Origin: Dama dama
Taxonomy: Eukaryota > Chordata > Mammalia > Artiodactyla > Cervidae
DNA length: 64,000 nt
Reading direction: 5' to 3'
Assembly: GCF_033118175.1 (NCBI RefSeq)
Contig: NC_083712.1
Coordinates: forward strand, 9,434,956-9,498,955
Part shown: positions 45,717 through 58,038 of the stretch, piece after piece
Layout of the letters: every line of letters begins with the position of its first letter
Numbering within the stretch: the stretch's first letter is position 1
Translations under genes and position numbers: made by a program
Notes under the pieces: generated by a model
What the model was told of the DNA's origin: nothing
What the model saw: only the letters and a program-made list of their open reading frames with translations
Databases searched by the model: none

Positions 45717-46221
45717 TGTTGTAGGAGACAAGAATATGCCACTCTATATATGCCTCTTTGGTACAGAATTATTTTGGTCAAGAGCTGTATCAGTAGAAGC
45801 TCTGAAAACAGCAGACTTCACCTTTTGTAAGGGAAATTTACATTCATAAAGGAAACCCTCATTTGTAAAGAAGTCTCCTGCTCTGTACCAGGAAGAGAGG
45901 ATAACTCTAAATCACAAGACTGATTATGGCTCAAATCTGCATAAAAAGTCTCACCTTTGTTTACTGTGCTTTTCTGTGGCCACTGCAGACCCAGACTCCC
46001 CCAGATCCTTCTTCTTTGGTTTTAGCTGAAGATGGTATGTAAGTTCAAATTCTAAGCTATCTCTCTGAGTTACTTTTCCCTGATTTTCCCATGTATATTT
46101 GAGATGTACGTGTTAATAAACTTGTGTTTGTTTTTCTCTTGTTAATCTGTCTTTTATTACAGGGGTCCCAGCAGAGAACCTAGAAGAAGGGGAGAAGGAA
46201 AGACTGTTTTCTTCCCTGACA
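45717..46221 (+). mobile_element. Class I (ERV1-type) solo LTR
   Basis: A ~505-bp LTR-like unit, TG...CA: catatgcc-like start, ggaaatttacattcataaag, gaaaccctcatttgtaaag, ataactctaaatcacaag, atctgcataaaaagtctcac, gttacttttccctgattttc, then AATAAA (46115-46120) and gtcccagcagagaacctagaa. The order resembles MER39/MER65-type LTRs. No internal genes follow. Confidence 0.72.
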
Positions 46222-47185
46222 GTCTCAATTGGTGTTACGAATGCTAACACAAAGTGATAATGTATAGAGAAAAATTGTGTAGTTTTAGTTCCTAACTTCC
46301 ATTTCACACTTCTCTGGTTTTATTCTTTGCGTCAAGTCCTAATGCTTTTGTTGTTGTTGCTGTGCTTTGGCTCTGCCCTGGAGAAATAAATTAATCATTA
46401 AACTAATTATTCCTTCTTACCATGTTGTGAATTTTTCCATGTGAAGTATTTGTATATAAACACTTTTTTTTTTTTTTTTTTTTTAGTGTATTCACAATAA
46501 ATTGCTCTCTGGGGTAAAAGTTCCCTATCTCAGGAAGGAGAAGTGTACCACTTTTCAGGTTTGGTCTTTTCTTCCATCTGCGTCCTGAAATGACTGTCAC
46601 TTTTATGTGTCTATATGCAAGTACCTTCAACCTATTTTTGTTAACAGAAAGATGAATTCACTCTTGGAATGTGGTTTTCTTAAACAGAAATCTCAGACCC
46701 ACGCTCGCTGCTTTCACGCATTCCTCAGAACAGATGACCATGCAGCAGTGCCCACACACGAAGTAAAACCCCAAAGAAGACATGCAGAGCTGAGGGAACT
46801 AGGACTGCCATGGCTCACTGGGAATGACCCCTCGTCAGTTGGGGTCAGGGAACAAAAGGCTCGGTGGATCAGAGGGAATTTCTGAGAGACTGATGCAGCA
46901 GCCCTCAGAGCGGAGTGATGGGGCCCGAGTGCCTGGGGCCCCCTCCTCTGCTGTCTCAGGATCTGACTCCCAAGGCTTGAGCTCTGTGTCCTGACTTCCT
47001 GAGGCTTGGGCATTCCTCCCACATAGCAGCATGTTCACAAGCGTCTGCTTTCTGCTTCTTCCTCAGCAACCTCTACAAGGATGAATATTGTGTTTGTGAA
47101 GCTCTTGAGTTGTGTCAGGGAAAAAATCATTTATTTGATTTTTCTATATATATGCCTGGAAGCTCAGTTCAGCCAAATGATGGGG
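46222..47185. other. Anonymous sequence with a T21 run
   Basis: A 21-T run lies at 46464-46484. 46700-47000 is GC-richer with opposing frames (92 codons plus, 102 minus) and no domain. Confidence 0.5.
46464..46484 (-). repeat. Poly-T (T21)
   Basis: Uninterrupted T21, possibly the A-tail of an unrecognised minus-strand retrocopy; the flanks gave no family. Confidence 0.8.
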
Positions 47186-47627
47186 GTACTTGTTTTCCAT
47201 AGATGCTAAACAAAATGTCACAAACTAGGTGGCTTAAAAGGACACAAATTCATTCTTTCAGTCCTAGAGTCAGAAGCTGAGTCAAGGTATCCCTCGGCAG
47301 GGCCATGCTTCTTCTCAAGGTTCAGGCAGAAGACTCTCCTTCTTCTTGAACTTTCTGCTGGCTCCAGGCTTCCCTCAGACAATGGCCACACCACTCCAGC
47401 ATTTGGTTAATGTTCACATGGCCTTCTCCTCTTTTCCTCTGTATTTCCTGTGTCTCTTATAAAGTCACTTGTCACTGCATCTAAAGTCCACTCAGACAAT
47501 CCAAGATGATCATCTTAAGATCCTTAACTTAATCACATTGGCAAAAAATATTTCCAGTAAGATCACATTCATAGTTTTCAGGGGTTAAGACATGGGCCTG
47601 TCTTTAAGGGCCATCATTCACCATATG
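47186..47627 (-). mobile_element. MLT1-type LTR (ERVL-MaLR)
   Basis: Minus strand in MLT1 order: aaatgtcacaaactaggtgg, cttaaaaggacacaaattc, tcggcagggccatgcttc, ttcacatggccttctcctc, tctcttataaagtcacttg, aagatcctt...ttaatcac and ttcaggggttaagac. A solo LTR, moderately decayed. Confidence 0.85.
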
Positions 47628-48203
47628 AGTGAGTATAATATAGAAAAGATGGTATTTTATTTAAAACTGATGATGGTCTAAAGCTAATACAGAGGTAAAT
47701 GTCCAAAAATCATTCATATTAATAATCCTGTCTTTATGAGATTTTCCCAGATGCTCATATCTGAGTACTTCAAATTGAGTACATGTGAAACATGCAGATG
47801 TACTTAACCACTGAAACTATGATAACAACCTAGGTATATAATGTCTGAACTTTCTCTAGACAAGTTTATCAAGAGAAAATTCAACTAAGAAACTTAAAAA
47901 GGAATTATTAATTAGACTATAACCATTTCATAACTCTTTTAGAAATAGGAGGTCTAGGTAATGTGATAAGTGATGGATAAAATAGAAAAAGACAACTGGG
48001 CAGTATGAGGAATGAGTACTCTGAAGGCCCCCATCACCCCTGAAGTGCTGTCAGCAAGATAATAAAACCTGGACTCTCACCAGCCTTCCAGATCTAGCTA
48101 GAACTTTAAAGAAAATAATGGGGATGGAAGTAGGTTCCACAATACCAATGGAATCTTGTCTATGAAACCCAGATTGAGAGAGATTCTCCAGGATTACAGT
48201 GTC
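47628..48203. other. AT-rich anonymous sequence
   Basis: No repeat or gene recognised. Confidence 0.5.
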
Positions 48204-48216
48204 AGAGAGGAGAACT

Positions 48217-48346
48217 GCTGCTGCTAAGTCGCTTCAGTCATGTCCGACTCCGTGTGACCCCATGGACAGCAGCCCACCAGGCTCCTCTGTCCACAGGATT
48301 CTCCAGGCAAGAACACTGGAGTGGGTTGCCATTTCCTTCTCCAGCC
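48217..48346 (-). mobile_element. Bov-A monomer SINE with 13-bp TSD
   Basis: Minus strand, 130 bp: gctgctgctaagtcgcttc, gtgaccccatggacagcag, gggttgccatttccttctcc. The target agagaggagaact (48204-48216) recurs as agagatgagaact (48347-48359), one mismatch. Confidence 0.94.
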
Positions 48347-48502
48347 AGAGATGAGAACTACTTTGTATTAAGAGAGAAATGTCAAGGATTGCAATATATA
48401 TATGTCATATTGCTCTAGATACAGCATGGAAATAGTTACAAAATTATGACAATGAAGGGTATCTGAAAATCCATGGATATTTGAAAATTTCCTGGATATT
48501 TA

Positions 48503-48718
48503 GGGTTTCCTAGGTGGCACTCATGGTAAATAATCCACCTGCCAATGCAGGAGACACAGGAGACATGGATTCAATCCCTGGGTCAGAAAGATCCCCTGGG
48601 GTAGGAAATGGCAATCCACTCCAGTATTCTTGCCTGGGAAATCCCATGGACAGAAAAACCTGGTGAGCCCCAGTCCATGGGGTTGCAAAGAGTCAGACAT
48701 GCCTGAGCATGCACACAT
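48503..48718 (+). mobile_element. Bov-tA SINE with 10-bp TSD
   Basis: Plus strand: gggtttcctaggtggcac (head), a B-box-like ggattcaatccctgggtc, body ggaaatggcaatccactcc, ending agtcagacatgcctgagc. The target tggatattta is duplicated exactly at 48493-48502 and 48719-48728. Confidence 0.96.
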
Positions 48719-48728
48719 TGGATATTTA

Positions 48729-49714
48729 ATGATATTAACTATATTGTTTATTTAGATAGAATAATAGCATTGTATTTACTTTTAAAATATTTTAGATGTG
48801 CATACTGAATTTACTATGAGTGAAATTATACAATGTTTGAAATTTATCCCCAAAAGTAATCTATGGGGAGGCAGCAAAAATGGGTATGTTTTAGTGACAA
48901 GTATTTTGTCAGGATAACTGTTAAGCATGGGAAAATATCTGGTTTTCCTTTCACATATTTTTGTTGTATATAAAAAACATATGCTATCGCTGGAGATAGA
49001 ATCTGATATGTCAAGCTTTTCCTTATTTACATGAGGTGCTTGACATAATTCAAACAGAAGTATCATTCAGTATGAAGTGTTTGTCCCTTGGTGTTCATCA
49101 GTCTCTTACATAGAAAAGTATGTTTCTTCTAAGTATAATGCTTATTACATATGACTTAAATATTTCATACTTCCAAGATTTCAGATGTTGTGCATATCAT
49201 TCACAATAGTTTTCTACATGCTTTTACATATATTCAATTCAGAGATATTCTAAGATACATAAGAGTACTAGTGAAAATCTTGGGCCATAGAGTCAGAATT
49301 ATTAGAATAAATAATTTATGAGCAATTGCATCTACATTAGCTTTATATCACTGTCAATTTTTAATAAAAATAGCATTTTTTCTATTTCCACACATTCAGG
49401 TGCACCAGAAATGGACCGAGGAGGCGGGCGGGAAGAGAGGGTTTCTAACTGGACTCTCACTGTCTGGCTGACTCCTGCCTTGCACAGCTTCGAGAAGCCC
49501 TTTCCCTCCTGAGTTCCCTGTTGGGGTGGCCATGGGTTTCTCTCCCCGCCTCCCCCTCTCTACACTCAAGTTGATCCTCATAAACAGCAGGCATGACACA
49601 CTTCACTCCATCCCTGTCTACAGGGAATATGACCTAAAGACAAGTACTACTGAACCAAATATAGGACTGTGCCCTGGCTTGGTGGTTGGGGTGAAATGCA
49701 ATTAAATAGCAGGG
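48729..49714. other. AT-rich anonymous sequence
   Basis: No repeat or gene recognised. A GC-rich patch at 49400-49560 carries opposing short frames. Confidence 0.5.
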
Positions 49715-49722
49715 CTAGATTT

Positions 49723-49914
49723 TGGCTTCCCTGTTGGCGCAGCTGGTAAAGAATCCACATACAATGTAGGAGAATTGGGTTTTATCCTTGGGTTGGGAAG
49801 ATACCCTGGAGAAGGGAACAGCTACCCACCCCAGTATTCTGGCATGGAGAATTCCATGGACTATATAGTCCGGGGTCGCAATGAGTTGGACAGGACTGAG
49901 CAACTTTCACTTCA
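49723..49914 (+). mobile_element. Bov-tA SINE with 8-bp TSD
   Basis: Plus strand: tggcttccctgttggcgcag (head with A-box-like gcgcagctggtaaag), body ggaacagctacccacc, ending gttggacaggactgagc. The target ctagattt is present at 49715-49722 and 49915-49922. Confidence 0.94.
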
Positions 49915-50030
49915 CTAGATTTGAGATGCTAGAGAGGGACATTGAAACAGACACATATGGAAGAGGAGAGTTTCTATGGAATAAGTTAGAGCAAAAACAC
50001 TAACACTGAAAAAAATCAGGGAACAAACTG

Positions 50031-50260
50031 TCATCAACATTATTATCACCATCACCATCATGGCCATCATCATTGTCACCATCACCATCATCGTGACCAT
50101 TATAGCCATCATCATGATCATGATCATCATCACCATCATCATAAACACCATTGCCATCATCACCACAATCATCACCATCATCTCTACCATCACCATCATC
50201 ATCATCACCACCATCACCACCATTATCAGCAACACCGTCAGCACCATCATCATCATCACT
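50031..50260. repeat. CAT/CAC-based trinucleotide array (~230 bp)
   Basis: A long imperfect array of cat, cac and att triplets, e.g. catcaccatcatcatcatc, with interruptions such as tagcc and gtcagc. Because the period is 3, all frames stay open and give artefact peptides on both strands (163 Met-rich codons on minus, 75 Ile-rich on plus). No gene call is justified. Confidence 0.97.
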
Positions 50261-52539
50261 AGAAACAGGTGTCTCACAGAAGGGTGATTTGGAACACTCC
50301 ACGCTGGAGGCTTACGGCCCTCCCAAGTACCATGAGGACATTTTCTGGAACATTCCCAAGTAGGAAATGCGGAAGAAGTATATTCTGATGTTGAGTTTGT
50401 GTGCATGGGACACAGTCATCCTCTAAGTGTTTTACTGGTCTCGTGGGGGTGGGAATGTTTGTTATTCCAATACAGATGGCTTTGAGGCAGAGGAGTAAAC
50501 ACACTGTCTAAAGTCATACACTCAGCCTCTGCTAGAGGTTTCTAAACAAAGATTCTGACCCTAGAACCTGCACGTGTACCTAAATGCATTAAATCTGTTG
50601 CTTTTTATTGAAATAAACTTGACTACACAGAGAACAGAACTGGCTTAATCTGCAGGCTAAGGATTGATGCTGTGCCCTGCCTCTCCCACAAATACACAGC
50701 CCGCCTGCCAACGTCTGTTTATTTTCCCTGAACTCCTTGTGGGAATGATTGATTGCTTTCCATTGCTGTTCTTTCAGTGCAATGCTCCAGAGTAAAGATT
50801 TAAAAACAGTTTACTGAACAAAAGATGGGGAAATGTGGGGAAAAACCAGAGAAAGTTATCAATAGACATTCTATACAAAAAATAATTTATGAAAAGTCTC
50901 TTAAAACTTAGAGCCATAGAGATATTTTTCGTCAAATATCTATTTTCTTCTTGGAAACAAATCTCAACAGAAATGAAATGATTTTAGAATAATCATAAGA
51001 CTTGCAAATTAAATGTAGTCAGTCTCAAAGAAAAATTAACCTTTCTTTTTTCAAACTGGCAGCTGTCAATTTGGAATTTTATTCTAAAATAAAATGCATT
51101 CTCTTCCCCTAAAGAACTGGAATCCCTGAAGGATCCACACATGTGAAACAGCTCTAGTTTTTCACTTTGGAAAACAAGCTCTTTTGAATTAATTAACAAT
51201 CACTTATCCTATGATGAATTCCATAGAGGTAGATGATTTTGCCTCTAAAATTTAAAAGCTGTTAAATGAACCCAGCTGCATAGAGCACAGATTAGGTGAG
51301 AATTAACACTCTGGAGTACCATTTGGTCTGGAGTATGATCACCGAAGAACACAGCACACCAAAGCCTCGACTCCATTAGGACAGGACCAGTCTTCCCTGA
51401 CCTTGGCTATCACTCGAATCCTCACACACTCAGCATCTGCCTACAGGAAATGGGAAGACGGTCTCTGCCTTGGTGGCTGGCTGCCCATGTGAGCATCAGG
51501 TAGGGAGGGTTATTGGATAGATTAATGGGTTTAAGTGTTTATCTCAATTAAGCAATATGAAGTGAAGCTTTGATCATAGCAATATCCTTTTCCATTGTCT
51601 TAACTACTTAGACTCTATCCTCAGAGGCCGGGCCAACTTCTAGAATATCCTCCTCAGGTACTCAAGTGTTTTGCAGTGGCAGGGAGTAGGGCAGCCTGCT
51701 TCTGAACACCCAAAAGATGGTGGAGAACAGAACGATGGCACACCTGTCTGTCCCTCTTGCTGGATCTGAGACACATTCTGTCTTTCGTTAAAGACCTTCC
51801 TTGTGTATCCCCATCAGGTGGTGATCATTCTGGAGGCTGAACAGCCTAATACCTGGCTCCTCCCCAGGTTCGGCCTAGGGCTGCGTACCTGGAAGCTGTG
51901 TATTTAATGCTTTTGCCTTAAAATGTTGATATTACTATTTCAGATGCAGCAGCTGCACCCACATTCAGAATTTCCTTTTCCATTAAAAGAAAGATGCCCT
52001 ACTGATCAGTAGATGGCAAACTTGCTACACCTAAGTGTTGAGCTTTGGTTTTTCTCTTAGAAACTTCACTGACATTTTATTCTAAGTATTACTGAAAGCT
52101 TCTTTAAATTGCCAGTGTATTTAGTTTATGGTAAAGCAGACCCCTTCCTCTGGTAGCTGATGGATGGTCCAAAGTTCTGGTCTTGAACATGGGCAAGGAA
52201 ACTCCAATTTCCAGTTCATATAAACAAATGGCACACTTTTAACTGAGGAAGTTACTCTGCATTTTAACCCTTGCTAATTAAATCTTTCTCTCACTTCTTT
52301 CCAAATGTTCTCCAGGCGTTACCCCGCACAACTGCCCCAACATGTGAAGCGAACACGAACGGTCACCAGGAACACCAGAGCAGCTCCACACTTTCCTACG
52401 CATTGGGCACTGTTCTGTCACTGCTTTATTGTTTTGCAACCAAACATGAAGAGGAAATTAGTATGTTGAGATCAGCTGTGTGAAAATAGCAACTATGAAT
52501 TCAAGAAAGACAAAAGGAATAAAATTCTTTGAAAAAATT
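50261..52539. other. Anonymous sequence
   Basis: 2.3 kb with no recognised repeat or gene. 51340-51900 is slightly richer in GC. Frames do not exceed 76 codons. Confidence 0.5.
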
Positions 52540-52548
52540 AAGCTGATT

Positions 52549-52822
52549 GCTGCTGCTAAGTCGCTTCAGTCGTGTCTGACTCTTGTGCGACCCCATATGT
52601 GGCAGCCCACCAGGCTCCCCTGTCCCTGGGATTCTCCAGGCAAGAACACTGGAATGGGTTGCCATTTCCTTCTCCAATGAATGAAAGTGAAAAGTGAGAG
52701 TGAAGTCGCTCAGTCATGTCCGGCTCTTAGCGACCCCATGAACTGCAGCCCACCAGGCTCCTCCATCCATGGAATTCTCCAGGCAAGAGTACTGGAGTGG
52801 GTTGCCGTTGCCCACTAATCCG
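52549..52822 (-). mobile_element. Full-length Bov-A2 SINE with 9-bp TSD
   Basis: Minus-strand dimer: gctgctgctaagtcgcttc, gggttgccatttccttctcc, the linker gaaagtgaaaagtgagag, then the second monomer aagtcgctcagtcatgtcc ending gttgccgttgccc. The target aagctgatt is at 52540-52548 and 52823-52831. Same class as the copy at 5207, opposite strand. Confidence 0.95.
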
Positions 52823-52831
52823 AAGCTGATT

Positions 52832-53409
52832 AGGAACACATATTCTGGTTTTAGAGTTGTTTTCTACTCTGTTAGGCTTTTGATAATTTGACAGTTCAAC
52901 CTGAAAAGAAATTGTGACTTTTCACTGATGGTAAATAGTAATAATTTCCTGTAAATACTGTAGAGAGTCTTTAACACTAAATTTTATAGTGCAAGGTCTA
53001 GATCACAGTAGAATAAGAAGGAATCGCAATGTGTCTATAAAACAAACAAACAAACAAAAAATGACAGCTGAGAAACAGGTAATTTCAGTGAATAGTAAGG
53101 TAAGTATGTATTCCCTTTCATGGGATATTAAAGAAATTCTTCAGTTGAAGATATAGGTCTGGCTTATCTGTTTTGGAAACACCCCAAAACACAGGGGCCT
53201 GAAGAAGCAGCTGCCTTACCCTGGCCCCAACCCCGTGGGTCGGGACCGCAGGCGGGACAGAGGGCGCTCCTCAGCGCCGGTGGACCCTGGTGGGGAGGGG
53301 ACCACAGGGCTCAGTCCCGGCTCCACCTTGTCTCCTGTTTTCATGCTGCATCTACGGAGTCTAGAAGCTCAAAATGGCTTCTCGGTGGTTCTGACTTGCA
53401 TTTCCCTGG
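52832..53409. other. Anonymous sequence with an AAAC repeat
   Basis: An (AAAC)n run lies at 53041-53057. 53215-53330 is a GC-rich patch. No gene or repeat family recognised. Confidence 0.5.
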
Positions 53410-53850
53410 TGTTTAGTCTGTGTACTGTTGGAAGGAAATTAAAACATGGTGTAACTACTATGGAAAACGATATAGGAGTTCCTCCAAAAGTTAAAAATGG
53501 AACTAGCATATGATCCAGCAGTTCCACCTGTGGGAGAACATTTGAAGAAATGGAAATCTTCATCTTGAAGAGGTATCTGCACCCCTGTGTCCACTGCAGC
53601 ATTAATCACAGTAGCCAAGACATGAGAACAGCACAAATGTCCATGGACAGATGAATGGATAAAGAGAAGGTGGATTACACAGAGTGTTATTCAGCCTATA
53701 TATATAAAAAAAGGAAATCCTGCCACTTGCAACAACATGGATGAAAACATTATGCTAAGTGAGATGAGGATGAGTACACGATGAGTATGATATGACCTCG
53801 TTTATGTGAGGAATCTCACATAAAGCCCAGACTCACCTGTTGAGATAGAT
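53410..53850 (+). mobile_element. Old L1, ORF2 C-terminal region
   Basis: Plus strand in L1 order: aactactatggaaaacgatat, agttcctccaaaagtt, gatccagcagttccacctg, cactgcagcattaatcac, gacagatgaatggataaag, tgccacttgcaacaacatgg and attatgctaagtgagatg. Frames are broken; about the same decay as other ancient L1s here. Confidence 0.88.
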
Positions 53851-54598
53851 TAAACATGTGCAGCTTTGTGTATCAACTATACCTCACTCACTAAAGCCAC
53901 TTAAACCACTGACACCCCAGTCACCTGTGTGTTGGGACAGTCTGTGTGTGTCCTCTGTGCTTCCCCACAGCCTGGAGGTTTCTAGACAGCTGAGCTTAGG
54001 GAGAGGCTGTCTCTATCAGAGCCAGTGCTTGCACATTTCTGGAGGAAAGGTGAGGGTTTTGTATGACGAGGCCTTGGGAGCCCCAGGATGGCCTGTCTGC
54101 CATAGCTGGTTGACAAAGAAAGTCCCCAAGGCCAGCCTGAGCTCAAAGAGGGGAAGTTTAGACCCTTCCCTCTAGTGGGAGATGTAGCCAAAAGTTTACA
54201 GCTATCTTGAATCTGTCAAAATAAGTATGAAAAAGGAGAAATCAATGAGTTCATAGGGAGATCAGAATTTTGGAGTAGAAAGTTTCAACTTAATGCTTTC
54301 ATCCATGTGCATTTAAACATAAAATGGACAGCAGAGCTTTCTGCCTGCAGCTGCTGAGGTCACATTGTATTATAACTGGGGGACAGGTTTGTCAGGTAGC
54401 GTTACATTCTCATTGGTATCGAGTTTGCAGGTTCCAGTCATATGACCAGCAGAAAGTCCTCACCTCTTCTCTGTCAGCATTGTTTAACCTTCTCATTGAT
54501 GGAAAAAAAAGAAATCTAATTCTGCTCATTTCCTCTTGGTTACAATGCCTTGCCTCCCAGGTGGTGAGAATTTCTGTTCTGTCCTTTTGTAAATTAAC
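53851..54598. other. Anonymous sequence
   Basis: No repeat or gene recognised. Frames of 105 (plus, 53858) and 92 codons (plus, 54324) lack any domain. Confidence 0.5.
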
Positions 54599-54635
54599 AT
54601 GAATGGTTATATAGTCAGTTTAGCCATTCATTTAA

Positions 54636-55034
54636 ATGGCTATACTACCAAACGCAATATATAGATTCAGTGTGATCCCTATCAAATTACCCAATGGCAC
54701 TTTTCACAGAAATAGAACAAAAAATTTCACAATTCATATGGAAACACAAAAGACCCCGAATAGCCAAAGCATCTTGAGAAAGAAGAATGGAGCTGGAGGA
54801 ATCAACCTTCCTGACTTCAGACTATACTACAAAGCTACAGTCATCAAGACAGTATGGTACAGGCACAAAAACAGAAATACAGACCAATGGAACAAGATGA
54901 AGAGCCCAGAGATAAACTCACACTCCTATGGATATCTTATTTTTGAGAAAGGAGGCAAGAATATACAATGGGGCAAGACAGCCTCTTCAATAAGTGGTGC
55001 TGAGAAAACTGGACAGTTACATGTAAAAGAATGA
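54636..55034 (+). pseudogene. L1 ORF2p fragment, 132 codons
   Basis: This frame matches the L1 ORF2 region beyond the polymerase: AILPNAIYRFSVIPIKLPNGTF, GAGGINLPDFRLYYKATVIKTVWYRHKNRN, and SPEINSHSYGYLIF. It ends in a stop at 55034, earlier than the intact protein. Relic. Confidence 0.87.
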
Positions 55035-55668
55035 AATTAGAACATGTCCTAAAGCCAGATACAAAAATAAACTCAAAATGGATTAAAGACCTAAATGTAA
55101 GACCAAAAACTATAAAACTCTTAAGAGGAAAACACAGGCAGAACACTCGATGACATATATCAAAGCAGGGTCCTCTATGACTCACCTTCTAGAGTAATGG
55201 AAATAAAAACAAAAATAAACAAGTGGGACCTAATTAAACTTAAAAGCTTTCGCACAGCAAGGAAACTGTAAACAAGGTGAAAAGACAACCCTCAGAATGG
55301 AACAAAATAATAGCAAATGAGACAACTGACAAAGGATTAATTTTCAAAATATACAATCAGCTCTTACAAGTCAATACCAGAAAAACAAACAACCCAATCA
55401 AAAAGTGCGGAAAAAGACCTAAACAGACATTTCTCCAAACAAGGCATACAGATGGCTAACAAACACATGAAAGATGCTCAACATCGCTCATTATTAGAGA
55501 AGTGCAAATCAAAACTACAATGAGGTGTCACCTCATACCAGTAAGACCAGCCATCATCAAAAGGTCTACAAACAATAAATGCTGGAGAGAGCGTGAAGAA
55601 AAGTGAATCCTCTTGCACTGTTGGTGAGAATGTAAATTGATACAGCCACTATGGAATACAGCATCAAT

Positions 55669-58038
55669 AGAGTTCAGTAGCTCAGTTGTGTCCAAATCTT
55701 TGTGACCCCGTGGACTGTAGCATGCCAGGGTTCCTGGTCCATCACCAACCCCCCAGAGCTAGCTCAAACTCATGTCCATCTAGTTAGTGATGTCATCCAA
55801 CCATCTCATCCTCTGTCATCCCCTTCGCCTCCTGCCTTCAATTTCCCCCAGCATCAGGGTATTTTCAAATGAGTCAGTTCTTCACAGCAGGTGGCCAAAG
55901 TATTGGACATTCCGCTTCAGCATCAGTCTTTCCAATGAATATTCAAGACTGATTTCCTTTAGGATTGGCTGGACTGATCTCCTTGCAGTCCAAGGGACTT
56001 TCAAGAGTCTTCTCCAACACTACAGTTCAAAAGTATCAATCTTTCGGTGCTCAGCTTTCTTTATGGTTCAACTCTCACATCCATACATGACTACTAAAAA
56101 ACCATAGTTTTGACTAGATAGACCTTTGTTGGCAAAGTAAGGTCTCTGCTTTTAAATAGGCTGTCTAGGTTGGTCATAGCTTTTCTTCCAAGGAGCAAGC
56201 GTCTTTTTTTTTTTTTTTTTTAATTTCATGGCTGCGGTCACCATCTGCAGTGATTTTGGAACCCAAGAAAATAAAGTCTGTCATTGTTTCCATTGTTTCC
56301 CCATCTATCTGCCATGAAGTGATGGCACTGGATGCCATGATCTTAGTTTTTTGAATGTTGAGTTTTAAACCAGCTTTTTCACTCTCCTCCTTCACTTTCA
56401 TCAAGAGCTCTTTAGTTTCTCTTTGCTTTCTGCCATAAGAGTGGTGTCGTCTGCATATCTGAGGTTACTGATATTTCTCCTGGCCATCTTGATTCCACCT
56501 TGTGCTTCATCCAGCCGGGCATTTCACATGTTGTACACTGCATATAAATTAAATAAGCAGGATGACAACATACAGCCTTGATATATTCCTTTCCCAGTTT
56601 GGAACCAGTATATTGTTCCATGTCCAGTTCTAACTGTTGCTTCTTGATCTGTATAAAGATTTCTCAAGAGGCAGGTAAGGTCGTCTGGTGTTTCTGACTC
56701 TTGAAGAATTTTCCACAGTTTCATGTGGCCCACACAGTCAAAGACTTTAGCATAGTCAATGAAGGAGATGTTTTTTTCTGGAATTCTCTTGCATTTTCTA
56801 TGATCCAGTGGGTGGTGGCAAGTTGATCTCTGGTTCCTCTGCCTTTTTAAAAATTCAGCTTGAACATCTGGGAGTTCTCAGTTCATGTACTGTTGAAGCC
56901 TAGCTTGGAGAATTTTAAGCATTACTTTGCCAGAGTGTGAGATTAGTGCAATTGTGCGGTAGTTTGAACATTTTTTGGCATTGCCTTTCTTTGGGATTGG
57001 AATGAAAACTGACCTTTTCCAGTCCTGTGGCCACTGCTGAGTTTTCCAAATTTGCTGACTTTCTTATGTGTTCTTCCTATTCTTTGGAACTCTGCATTCA
57101 GATGGGTATATCTTTCCTTTTCTCCTTTGCCTTTAGCTTCTCTTCTTTTCTCACCTATTTGTAAGGCCTCCTCAGACAACCATTTTGCCTTTTTCCATTT
57201 CTTCTTCTTGGGGATGGTTTTGATCACTGCCTCCTGTACAATGTTATGAACCTCCAACCATTGTTCTTCAGGCACTCTATCAGATCTAATCCTTTGAATC
57301 TATTTATCCCTTCCACTGTATAATCATAAGGGATTTGATTTAGGTCATACCTGAATGGCCTAGTGGTTTTCCCTGCTTTCTTCAATTTAAGCCTGAATTT
57401 GGCAATATGGAGTTCATGATCTGAGCCACAGTCAGCTTCCAGTCTTGTTTTTGCTGACTGTGTAGAGCTTCTCCATCTTTGGCTGCAAAAAGTATCATCA
57501 GTCTGATTTCGGTATTGACCATCTGGTGATGTCCATGTGTACAGTTGTCTCTTGTGTTGTTGCAAGATGGTGTTTCTATGACCAGTGTGTTCTCTTGGCA
57601 AAACTCTGTTAGCCTTTGCCCTGCTTTATTTTGTGCACTCCAAGGCCAAACTTGCCTGTTACTCCAGATATCTCTTGGCTTCCTACTTTTGCATTCCAGT
57701 CCCCTATGATGAAAAAGACATATTTTTTTTTGGTGTTAGTTCTAAAAGGTTATGTAGGTCTTCATAGAACCATTCAACCTCAGCTTCTTTGTCATTCGTG
57801 GTTGGGGCATAGACTTGGATTACTGTGATACTGAATTGTTTGCACTGGAAATGAAAAGAGATCATTCTATCTTTTCTAAGATTTCACCAAAGTAATTCAT
57901 TTTGGACTACTTTTTTTTTTTTTTTTTTACTATGAGGGCTACTCCATTTCTTCTTAGGGATTCTTGCTAACAGTAGTAGATATAATGGTCATCTGAATTA
58001 AATTCGCCCATTCCAGTCCATTTGAGTTCACTGGTTCA
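55669..58038 (-). mobile_element. BovB LINE (2.4 kb) inserted in L1
   Basis: Longest BovB here. Minus strand, from the 3' terminus (agagttcagtagctcagttg) to endonuclease sequence (tccatttgagttcactgg). The reverse-transcriptase box reads YADD (56446-56457). The element lacks ~385 bp at 57057/57058 compared with the copy at 3.4-7.5 kb, where the text instead runs on from tttgctggcatattg. Two T18 runs (56204-56221, 57911-57928) interrupt it. TSD not clear. Confidence 0.95.
57224..57601 (-). pseudogene. BovB linker-region fragment, 125 codons
   Basis: Matches the BovB region between endonuclease and polymerase (RSSTQSAKTRLEADCGSDHELHIAKFRLKLKKAGKTTRPFRYDLNQIPYDYTVE, given in part). It shows family-typical residues, then leaves the frame. 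Non-functional. Confidence 0.85.

Noticed and set aside
49915..50406. 163-codon Met/Val-rich and 100-codon Asp-rich proteins on the minus strand
   Set aside because: They are translations of the CAT/CAC triplet array in different frames.
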